In this document: one piece after another, positions 49,220 through 56,171 of the stretch
How positions within the stretch are numbered: position 1 is the stretch's first letter
Layout of the letters: the number at the start of each line of letters is the position of its first letter
Assembly (NCBI GenBank): GCA_049323615.1
Contig: JBMOPD010000038.1
Location: 1 to 59,009, forward strand
Length of the DNA stretch: 59,009 nucleotides
Direction of reading: 5' to 3'
From: JBMOPD01 sp049323615
GTDB taxonomy: Bacteria > Bacillota > Desulfotomaculia > Desulfotomaculales > Desulfocucumaceae
Notes under the pieces: model-generated
The model's database searches: none
Told to the model about the DNA's origin: nothing
What the model saw: the letters and a program-made list of their open reading frames with translations, nothing else
Position numbers and translations under genes: made by a program

Positions 49220-49918
49220 TCAAGGCCCCGTTTTGTTTGCCCGGTTCATACCCCTGATCATTTTTATAATCCTGCCGGCCCGGCCGGTGACCAGCAGTCT
49301 GGCCGATATCCACAGGCCCGTAAGCATTATGTAACCGGCCCTGGATGCTATCCTGCAGTTCAGCCGGACCGCCAGGCCGGCCCTGCTGAAATCGGGAAAA
49401 ACGCCCAGGACCGGCCTTTTTGAGGCTTTTATGTGGCTGCAGATCAAAAGTGCCAGGTATCCTTTGAAAGACCAGATAATTCCCGTGGCCAGTCCGGTGT
49501 AAAAGGGATCGTTAAATCCGAACCTCGTCTCCCAGGCCAGTTCGTTCAGTTTTAGCCTGTGCTTTAAAAAAATCACCGCCGGCCTGACAAGCCTGTAGAC
49601 ATCTCTCCAAAAAAAGGACTGCCCGAGCATCTCCTTAATGCCGGGAATCCTGTATTTTTTCACTTCCATGGAAGCCGCTTGCTTCCCGTCCCTTACGGTC
49701 CCTCCCCGGAAGCCGAGGATGGTGTTTGACAGGGAGGCTTTGAAATCAATCATCACTACCCGGTATCTGTATCTGATTCCAGGCCATAAAAACAATTCCA
49801 GGGCCAGGACGTCCTTTTCCCCTTCCCTTCCGTACCTGACACGGAATTCCACCGGCGCGGCCATAAATACAGCCGCTAGCAGCGCCAGGCCCGCCAGGAG
49901 GTATATAGTGATTTCCAC
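49220..49918 (-). CDS. DUF2953 membrane protein (YtfI-like)
   Basis: 232-residue protein with an N-terminal transmembrane helix (residues ~4-22) and a second weak hydrophobic part near 190-210. The segment ELAWETRFGFNDPFYTGLATGIIWSFKGYL (in two halves near residues 125-155) is the hallmark of DUF2953. It pairs with ytfJ 107 bases downstream, an order conserved among spore formers. The role is probably in the sporulating mother cell, by association. Confidence 0.85.
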   Translation of the reverse strand: MEITIYLLAGLALLAAVFMAAPVEFRVRYGREGEKDVLALELFLWPGIRYRYRVVMIDFKASLSNTILGFRGGTVRDGKQAASMEVKKYRIPGIKEMLGQSFFWRDVYRLVRPAVIFLKHRLKLNELAWETRFGFNDPFYTGLATGIIWSFKGYLALLICSHIKASKRPVLGVFPDFSRAGLAVRLNCRIASRAGYIMLTGLWISARLLVTGRAGRIIKMIRGMNRANKTGP

Positions 49919-49975
49919 AGTTTCCCCTCCCTGTTTTATTTTTCCTCGCCGGTGTCCCGCTATACCTGCGGGAAG

Positions 49976-49999
49976 TAAAAAGCCGCCCTTTTGGGCGGC
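49976..49999 (-). terminator. Intrinsic terminator after the acyl-CoA ligase
   Basis: Minus-strand GCCGCCC-AAAA-GGGCGGC followed by TTTTTACTT. Confidence 0.85.
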
Positions 50000-50051
50000 G
50001 GAATCCTAAAATCCAGTCTGTGTTCTGTGATGGAGGTCTGTATTCTGCCGG

Positions 50052-51740
50052 TCACTTCTTCATCCAGTAGTAACCCTCCCGGGCCACTCTTTCCTTCTCC
50101 AGCTGCTGCAGTTCCTTCCACTGTATTTTACCGGTGCCGCTCTTGGGAAGCTGGTCTACAAACTCGATTATGCGCGGGTACCTGTAAGCGGCCATGTTGT
50201 CCCTGGCCCAATTGATTATTTCTTCTTCGGTGATCTTGCCGCGGTATTCCTGGCGCAGCACGATAAAGGCCTTGACGTTTTCCACCCTCACCGGGTCCGG
50301 GGCGCCCACCACGCAGACCTCCGATATGGCCGGGTGACGGTAGAGGACCGCTTCCACCTCGGTGGGCCACACCTTGAAGCCGGCCGCGTTGATCATGCGC
50401 TTGCTGCGGTCGACGATGTAATAGTAGCCCTCCTCGTCCATTTTGCAGATGTCCCCGGTGCGCAGGAACCGCTTGCCGTCCTTTTCGATAAAGGATTCCT
50501 CGTTGTCCTTGGGCCGGTTCCAGTACCCCTGCAGCACTTCGGGACCGCTTACAATCAGCTCGCCCTCCTTGCCCGGGGGAAGCTCCTCACCGGTATCCAC
50601 ATCAATGATCCTGGCGTCCACCCCGAAGTCGGGTATGCCTATGCAGCCCAGTTTGGGCCTGTCGGGCGGGTTGAAGTGGGTCTGGGAAATGGTTTCGGTC
50701 ATCCCGTAGCCCTCCAGGTACTTCAGGCCGGTTACTTCAAAGAGTTTCCGGGCAACCGCCTCGGGCATGGGGGCGCCCCCTCCCCCGATGATCATCAGGG
50801 AGCTGAGGTCCCGTTTGGCGATATCCGGATAGCCCAGCAGGTCCACCACCATGGTGGTAATGTTGGTCCAGCCGGTGCAGCGGTACTTCTCAATGGCGGT
50901 AATGGCAGCCTCCCGGTCCCAGCGGGTAAACAGCACAATGGCGCCGCCGGCGTAAATGGGGGCCAGCATGCTGTGGATCAGGCCGGTGACGTGAAACATG
51001 GGCAGGGTGGCCAGCACCACGCTGGTGGGGAGCATGTTGTGCCAGAACACCGAGCTTACCGTGTTGGAAATGACGGTGGCGTGGGTGTGCATGCAGCCCT
51101 TGGGAATGCCGGTGGAACCCGAGGTGTAAGGGAGCATGGCCAGGTCGCCGGTGTTTACCTCCACCGCCGGGGGTGCGGGGGTGTACTTGTCAAGAGTTTC
51201 CAGCCAGCGGCGGGGCGATCCGGCCAGGCCGGCCCCGGCGGCCATTGTTGCGGGGACCGGTATTTCCGGCTCAGCCGGAAGGTAATCGGCGTATTCCCCC
51301 ACTATGATTTCCCGCAGCGGGGTTTCGGCCTTTATGTTCCAGGCCCGGGAGTACAGGTCTGAAGTGGTTATCAGCACGGTGGTTCCGCTATCTTCCAGCA
51401 AAACCTTCAATTCCCTCTCGGTCAGCATCGGGTTGATGGGCACCACCACCGCGTTGGCCCGCATGATGCCGAAATAGCCGATTATGAAGTGCGGGGTGTT
51501 CTGCAGGTAGAGGGCCACCCGGTCCCCCTTTTTAACTCCCAGGTCATGCAGGGCGGCGGCCAGTTTTTGCACCGGCTCCCACAGTTCCCGGTAGCTGATC
51601 CTTTTCCCGTAGTAAATTACGGCCTCCTTGTCCGGGTAGCGGCGGGCCGATGTTTCCAGGAATTCAAACAGGGGCACCCGGGGGTAAATCAATTCGTAGG
51701 GGAGCCTGGCCGGCCAGAACTTAAAATGGGCGGTATTCAT
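50052..51740 (-). CDS. Long-chain acyl-CoA ligase family (AMP-forming)
   Basis: 562-residue ANL-superfamily enzyme that activates a carboxylic acid via acyl-AMP to acyl-CoA. The P-loop LPYTSGSTGIPKGCMHTH is near residue 183, GYGMTETISQTHFNP near 330, and the C-terminal RTGDICKMDEEGYYYIVDRSK and catalytic lysine in LPKSGTGKIQWKEL are all present. The chain length cannot be read from the sequence. The ATG at 51740 has AGGAG upstream; 33 more residues of open frame overlap the upstream gene and are unlikely. It is 40 bases after a phosphotriesterase-family gene. Confidence 0.9.
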   Translation of the reverse strand: MNTAHFKFWPARLPYELIYPRVPLFEFLETSARRYPDKEAVIYYGKRISYRELWEPVQKLAAALHDLGVKKGDRVALYLQNTPHFIIGYFGIMRANAVVVPINPMLTERELKVLLEDSGTTVLITTSDLYSRAWNIKAETPLREIIVGEYADYLPAEPEIPVPATMAAGAGLAGSPRRWLETLDKYTPAPPAVEVNTGDLAMLPYTSGSTGIPKGCMHTHATVISNTVSSVFWHNMLPTSVVLATLPMFHVTGLIHSMLAPIYAGGAIVLFTRWDREAAITAIEKYRCTGWTNITTMVVDLLGYPDIAKRDLSSLMIIGGGGAPMPEAVARKLFEVTGLKYLEGYGMTETISQTHFNPPDRPKLGCIGIPDFGVDARIIDVDTGEELPPGKEGELIVSGPEVLQGYWNRPKDNEESFIEKDGKRFLRTGDICKMDEEGYYYIVDRSKRMINAAGFKVWPTEVEAVLYRHPAISEVCVVGAPDPVRVENVKAFIVLRQEYRGKITEEEIINWARDNMAAYRYPRIIEFVDQLPKSGTGKIQWKELQQLEKERVAREGYYWMKK

Positions 51741-51780
51741 CCAAATCTCTCCTATCTTGCTGTTTAATATGGCGGAAATG

Positions 51781-52767
51781 CTACTCACCCGCAAACAGCC
51801 GGCGCGGGTTGTCAACCATAATGGTGTTGATCTGCTCATCGGTGACGCCGGCTTTTTTAAGGGCAGGCAGGATGTTTTTGAATATGTGGGTCAGGTTCCA
51901 GTTGGCCACCAGGGGCAGGGCCGGCTCGGGCAGGAGGAACTCCCTTCCCAGCCAGTTCATGACGCAGTCGTGGGAAAGCATCATCTTCTTTTCGTACCCC
52001 AGCTTGATCAGGCCGATCACCGTTTCGGTCCTGGACGCGTCGGGGAATATGATGTCCAGGCCGAAGCGGTCGAAGGCAATGTATGGTCCCTTTTTGAGAA
52101 CTTCTTCATGGTACTGGATGTTGGCGTTGCCGCACATGTGGCCGATCATCAGCTTTTTTACGTCGGCGCCCTTGCCGATCAGGAAATCGGCCTGCTGGGG
52201 CCCCATTGTCCCCCCTTCGGTATGGGTGATAATGGGCACTCCGGTTTCCTTTTGGGCCATGGCGGCCGCTTCCAGGACCATTTCTTCGTAGGGGGGGATG
52301 GCGTCCCTGCTGGTGCCCACCTTTATCACGCCGGCTTTGACCCCGGAATCGCCGATGCCCCGGGTGATATCCCTGACGAAGGATTCGCACATCTCATTGA
52401 CCACCCGCCCGGGGTTCCCGGAAAAGGCCGCCCTGGTCTTGAAATAGACCGGGCACCCCTCGGCCTCGGTGTAAAGGCCGGTGGCGCAGATAATATTCAG
52501 CCCGGTTTTTTCGGCCACTATCTTGTAAAGCTCCGGGTCTCTGGAGCCGTCGTTGGGGGTGGCATCCACAAATGTTTTCAGGCCGTATTTCCGGGCCTCC
52601 CGGATCATCTCCACGCAAGAAGCGGCAACCTTCTCCCGGTCGTAGGCCGGGGCGGCGGTGTCGTACTGCCAGCCGGGATAGCCGAAAATGAGATGCTCGT
52701 GGATTAAAGTGATTCCCAGGTCGTCGGTGGAGACCGGTCCCAGCACGGAATTAATCACTTTGCCCAT
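51781..52767 (-). CDS. Phosphotriesterase-family metal hydrolase
   Basis: 328-residue amidohydrolase-fold enzyme. Metal ligands are visible: His23 and His25 in LIHEHL, the carboxylated lysine in GVIKVGTS near residue 145, THTEGG near 178, GHMCGN near 205 and the Asp in LSHDCVMNW near 263. The family includes lactonases and hydrolases of unknown substrate; organophosphate use is unlikely. Pairing with an acyl-CoA ligase suggests that it opens a lactone or ester, giving an acid for activation (inference). AAGGAGG precedes the ATG. Confidence 0.88.
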   Translation of the reverse strand: MGKVINSVLGPVSTDDLGITLIHEHLIFGYPGWQYDTAAPAYDREKVAASCVEMIREARKYGLKTFVDATPNDGSRDPELYKIVAEKTGLNIICATGLYTEAEGCPVYFKTRAAFSGNPGRVVNEMCESFVRDITRGIGDSGVKAGVIKVGTSRDAIPPYEEMVLEAAAMAQKETGVPIITHTEGGTMGPQQADFLIGKGADVKKLMIGHMCGNANIQYHEEVLKKGPYIAFDRFGLDIIFPDASRTETVIGLIKLGYEKKMMLSHDCVMNWLGREFLLPEPALPLVANWNLTHIFKNILPALKKAGVTDEQINTIMVDNPRRLFAGE

Positions 52768-52793
52768 AACAGAACCTCCTTGTATTATTTAAC

Positions 52794-52809
52794 GTTTAAC
52801 TGGTTAAAC
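52794..52809. promoter_or_regulatory. Candidate operator, 16-bp palindrome
   Basis: GTTTAACTGGTTAAAC: two 7-base arms, perfectly complementary, around a two-base centre, directly before the ribosome binding site of the hydrolase gene. The size and symmetry suit a TetR/FadR-type repressor. Confidence 0.5.
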
Positions 52810-53032
52810 ACCGGAAAAATGACCGGTTATCCCCCTGCAGATCACCCCTTTATAATTAATGAATTTAATTTTAACAGGCTGACTTTTTCAATCAGTGAAT
52901 TGCAATATCAATACCTGTGTTAAAATAATTTATTTTCCGGCCAGTCGCTTAAAATAGGGCATTGTTGTTGTTGAAATGGGAAACAAAATCGTTTAGATTT
53001 TTAACAAGGCAAAATACAACGCCGGCAAAGAT

Positions 53033-53058
53033 AAAAGCTACGGGATCCCGTAGCTTTT
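53033..53058. terminator. Perfect palindromic terminator after the Gmad2 lipoprotein gene
   Basis: A 26-bp perfect palindrome with centre CGGGATCCCG and ends AAAAGCTA/TAGCTTTT, 15 bases after the stop at 53074. It can work on both strands. Confidence 0.8.
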
Positions 53059-53073
53059 AAAAATTTCAATTTT

Positions 53074-53880
53074 TTACTTGATGATCACCGGGACCCTGGC
53101 CAGGATTTTTTCATCTCCCCCGCTGACGGCGATCAGCGCAATCTCGCCGGGAGTGGCCATTTCAGGCGGGCTGTAGGTTATTTCGGCGCTGAAGGCCCCG
53201 GTTCCCGGGGTGGGGTTGACTATTTCCTCCTTGAGGATCTGTCCCCCCCGGGTGGATATTCGCAACCTCTTCTGGCCCGGTGCCCTGACCGTGCCCCGGA
53301 CCTTTACCGGGCTTGACACTTCCTGGTTGGGGGCCGGCTGTTCGATGACGGCAGCGGACTGATCGCCCTGGGCCGCCGGCGGGCCGGCCCGGGGAACCGG
53401 CCGGTTCACCGGCGGCCCGGCAACATCAAGGCCGTTGGCGGTAAATCCCACCCCTTGCGGCACATTTTTAACATCGGCCCTGACCACCGTAATGGCCGGC
53501 TCGCCGCTTTTTGCCGGCTCTTTTCTCTTATCGTAGATAATCTTTACCTCCAGCCAGGTGAAACCCTGTTCGGGAATCCGCTGCAGGACGTCGTCCACTT
53601 TTACCTCGTAGCTTTTGGTCCTTTCTCCCTGGCTTATAATCATATATGCCTTGCCCCCCGACTGGCCCCAGGCGGCGGCGTCCCGGTTCTCCAGCGCCTT
53701 GGCCATGTCCCTGATCACCTTGGGGGCGGACTGCAAATCCACCGTGTCAAAGTTCACCCTGCTTACCTCCGGCACGATAATGGTGTTGTTGCGCGGCTGT
53801 TCCGGCTTTCTGGCGGCCGAGCAGGAGCACAGCCCGGCCATAGCGAGGCATACCAGCAGCGCCGTGACTATTTTTTTCAA
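53074..53880 (-). CDS. Lipoprotein with C-terminal Gmad2 domain
   Basis: 268-residue exported protein. A type II signal peptide ends in LCSCS (lipobox Cys near residue 18-20). The central part (~40-150) is a GerM-like or unassigned domain, followed by a Pro/Ala-rich linker and a C-terminal Gmad2 immunoglobulin-like domain (~178-268, IEQPAPNQEVSSPVKVRGTV). Gmad2 occurs in spore germination and surface proteins of Firmicutes. Function is not known in detail. Confidence 0.8.
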   Translation of the reverse strand: MKKIVTALLVCLAMAGLCSCSAARKPEQPRNNTIIVPEVSRVNFDTVDLQSAPKVIRDMAKALENRDAAAWGQSGGKAYMIISQGERTKSYEVKVDDVLQRIPEQGFTWLEVKIIYDKRKEPAKSGEPAITVVRADVKNVPQGVGFTANGLDVAGPPVNRPVPRAGPPAAQGDQSAAVIEQPAPNQEVSSPVKVRGTVRAPGQKRLRISTRGGQILKEEIVNPTPGTGAFSAEITYSPPEMATPGEIALIAVSGGDEKILARVPVIIK

Positions 53881-53994
53881 TTTTAAAACCCCCGTTTTTG
53901 GCAGATGTTAATTGTTATTCTGCCAGGTACAGGGGTCGTTAATGCACCATTTTTATATTCTTCCAGAATTTATTTTAAAAAAACGTTATTATCC

Positions 53995-54324
53995 TTATAG
54001 TGTCTCCGCTTCTTTTTTTATTTGTTCCCACAATGATAAAACATCCAGTTTTACCGCCCAACCCTGCAGATAGTCCAGATCCAGAATAGTCTGCTGGTTT
54101 ATTGCCTCAACAATACTTTTTTCATCAAGATAGAAATCAGGTGGCGGGAAAGCCCTGGCCAGCTTTCCTGCTGCAGATCTTTCAATGGCAAAAACCAGAT
54201 CTATGTCATGCTTAGACCGCGGTTCACCTTGTAGACTTGAAACTATTGAACCAGTCACCATGTAGTTGATTTGAGTGTTCTCAAGAGCTTGAATAACCCT
54301 TTTCAGTAATTCCTGTTGTGACAT
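53995..54324 (-). pseudogene. Nucleotidyltransferase with internal deletion
   Basis: 109 residues. The first ~75 residues match a nucleotidyltransferase family of the pol-beta fold (YMVTGSIVSSLQGEPRS then KHDIDLV, holding the GS and D-x-D sites; FPPPDFYLDE). From about residue 80 the text jumps to the family's C-terminus (LDYLQGWAVKLDVLSLWEQIKKEAE). Family members as I remember them are about 180 residues and have a third acidic residue in the missing part. So this looks like an in-frame deletion of roughly 70 residues and the enzyme is probably dead. It overlaps its partner gene by 22 bases. Confidence 0.6.
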
Positions 54325-54518
54325 TTGTCAATACGCTCCAGATATATTTTCCTTATTTCTTCGTCCGACAAATCGGGAAATCTCTTTTTTAATCCGTGGT
54401 AAAAGAGTTTCCTGGTGAATTCGGACAGCTCGAAAGCCTTAAGAAGCCTTTTTTCGGAAGACATCTGTTGCAGTACCTGAATATACTTTCTATGGTTCGG
54501 GCGTTCTTTAGTGCTCAT
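54303..54518 (-). CDS. Small partner of the nucleotidyltransferase
   Basis: 71-residue helical protein (KERPNHRKYIQVLQQMSSEKR, then LSEFTRKLFYHGLKKRFPDLSDEE). It resembles small proteins that I recall just upstream of the same nucleotidyltransferase family, an arrangement like HEPN/MNT-type pairs though not the same fold for sure. The ATG at 54518 overlaps the trpS stop (ATGA) with GGGAGG upstream. Role unknown; the partner is truncated. Confidence 0.65.
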   Translation of the reverse strand: MSTKERPNHRKYIQVLQQMSSEKRLLKAFELSEFTRKLFYHGLKKRFPDLSDEEIRKIYLERIDKCHNRNY

Positions 54519-55498
54519 ATTTTCATAGCCTCCCGCACCAATCTCATGGTCTCCGCGGCTTCCCGGCGGGCCCTCTGGGCGCCTCCGGCCAGGACCTCCT
54601 CCACGTAGCCCGGGCGGGACACTATTTCCTTTCTCCTCTCCCGCAACGGGGACAGCACCCTGTCCAGGTTTACGTGCAGTTTTTTCTTGCAGGCCACACA
54701 GCCTATTCCGCCCCGGCGGCATCGGTCCTCAAGGTCGGCCAGTTCATCCGGGCTGTACAAGGAGTGATACTTGTGCACCACGCAAACCTCCGGGTGCCCC
54801 GGGTCATTCTTCCTGACCCTGGCCGGGTCGGTAATCATGGAGTTTACCTTTCTCAGCAGTTCCTCCGGCTCGGAAAATATACCGATGTCGTTGGCATAGC
54901 TCTTGCTCATCTTCCGGCTGTCCACCCCCGGCAGCAGGCTGATTTTGGCCAGCAGGGCCTGGGGCTCCGGGAAAACGGGGGAATAAAGGTGGTTGAAACG
55001 GCGGGCCACCTCCCGGCACAGTTCCAGGTGCGGCAACTGGTCCTCCCCCACCGGCACGGCGTCGGCCCTGTATATCAGTATATCGGCCGCCTGCAGCAGG
55101 GGGTAGCCCAGAAATCCGTACATCATGATGTCCTTGCCCTGCTCACGGAACTGCTGCACCTGGTCTTTGTAGGTGGGCACCCTTTCCAGCCAGCTCAGGG
55201 GAGTAAACATGGAAAAAAGAAGGTGCAGCTCGGCGTGCTCCATTACGTCGGATTGCCTGAAAATAACGCTTTTTTCCGGGTCCAGCCCCACCGCCAGCCA
55301 GTCCGTGACCATTTCAAGGGTGTTTTCCCTTATATTCCCGGTCTCATCAAAGGATGTGGTAAGGGCGTGCCAGTCGGCCGAAAAAAAGAAGCAGCTGTAT
55401 TCTTCCTGTAATTTTTTCCAGTTTTCCAGCACGCTCAGGTGCCCTATGTGCAGGCGGCCGGTGGGCCGCATACCGCTTAAAATTTTACCCCTGGTCAT
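54515..55498 (-). CDS. trpS: Tryptophanyl-tRNA synthetase
   Basis: 327-residue class I synthetase. The HIGH motif is in GRLHIGHLSVLENW (His17), LGYPLLQAADILIYRAD near 130 is the Trp/ATP site, and KMSKS in SRKMSKSYAND near 195 completes the ATP loop. The ATG at 55498 has GGGAAGGGAG upstream; a longer frame to 55558 overlaps the protease gene and is rejected. No T-box leader is present. It follows the site-2 protease gene, the usual order in Clostridia. Confidence 0.97.
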   Translation of the reverse strand: MTRGKILSGMRPTGRLHIGHLSVLENWKKLQEEYSCFFFSADWHALTTSFDETGNIRENTLEMVTDWLAVGLDPEKSVIFRQSDVMEHAELHLLFSMFTPLSWLERVPTYKDQVQQFREQGKDIMMYGFLGYPLLQAADILIYRADAVPVGEDQLPHLELCREVARRFNHLYSPVFPEPQALLAKISLLPGVDSRKMSKSYANDIGIFSEPEELLRKVNSMITDPARVRKNDPGHPEVCVVHKYHSLYSPDELADLEDRCRRGGIGCVACKKKLHVNLDRVLSPLRERRKEIVSRPGYVEEVLAGGAQRARREAAETMRLVREAMKI

Positions 55499-55544
55499 AA
55501 CGCTCTCCCTTCCCGGTAGCAGTAATCTATTAGTTTTTACTTCC

Positions 55545-56171
55545 CTAAAGCATCGCATTTATCGTCCTGATCAGCCAGCTGAGGAAAGAGACAATAGGTT
55601 TTATAAAAACACCCAGTATCCTGTTGATGATCCCGGTGAACAGCAGCAGAATCAAAATTATCGGCCCGTACTGTTCCAGGCTGTACAGCCACTGCCGGCC
55701 GGCCGGCCACATTCCGGCCAGTATTTTTGACCCGTCCAGCGGGGGAATGGGCAGCAGGTTGAAAACCGCCAGGATAACGTTAATATTTATGATTTCCAAA
55801 GTAATGCGGTTTAAGTAAGGGATATCCAGCAGGAAAGCACCATACAGGACGGCGGCGATGACAGCGATAATCATGTTGGAAAGGGGCCCGGCCAGGGAAA
55901 CCAGCAGTAATCCCCTGCTCCTGTTTCCCTTGAAGTTGAACGGGTTGACCGGCACCGGCCTGGCCCAGCCGAAGCCGGCCATATACAGCATTAAAAGCCC
56001 CAGGATGTCTATGTGGGCGGCCGGGTTCAGTGTCAGCCGCCCCTGGTGATAGGCCGTCCTGTCCCCCAGACTGTAAGCCGCCAGCCCATGGGCGTATTCA
56101 TGGAAGACCAGCCCCACGATAACCGCCGGGGTCATGTAGAGAAGTCTGACGGGATCAAACAAATCTAACAA
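55545..56171 (-). CDS. Site-2 protease family membrane metalloprotease
   Basis: 208-residue M50-family protein with five or six helices. The zinc site HEYAH is at residues 24-28 in LVFHEYAHGL, and the third ligand is in LLPIPPLDGSKIL near 150. It lacks PDZ and CBS domains, so it is of the short (SpoIVFB-like/YwhC) group. Its start overlaps the upstream gene by seven bases. In related genomes scpA and scpB often follow this and trpS; they are not here. Confidence 0.9.
   Translation of the reverse strand: MLDLFDPVRLLYMTPAVIVGLVFHEYAHGLAAYSLGDRTAYHQGRLTLNPAAHIDILGLLMLYMAGFGWARPVPVNPFNFKGNRSRGLLLVSLAGPLSNMIIAVIAAVLYGAFLLDIPYLNRITLEIININVILAVFNLLPIPPLDGSKILAGMWPAGRQWLYSLEQYGPIILILLLFTGIINRILGVFIKPIVSFLSWLIRTINAML

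Larger units (their letters stand above)
52768..53073 (-). other. Regulatory gap before the hydrolase-ligase operon
   Basis: 306 AT-rich bases with no gene. It should hold the promoter for the minus-strand operon; TTGAAA near 52880 with AT-rich sequence 17 bases on is the best candidate. It also contains the palindrome at 52794, a second inverted repeat ACCGG/CCGGT (52811-52828), and a 26-bp palindromic terminator at 53033. Confidence 0.5.

Noticed and set aside
52900..52960. Second sigma-54 promoter (TGGCCG region) before the hydrolase gene
   Set aside because: The -12 GC is missing at the required ten-base distance.
55499..55544. T-box before trpS
   Set aside because: The gap is under 50 bases and contains only a ribosome binding site.
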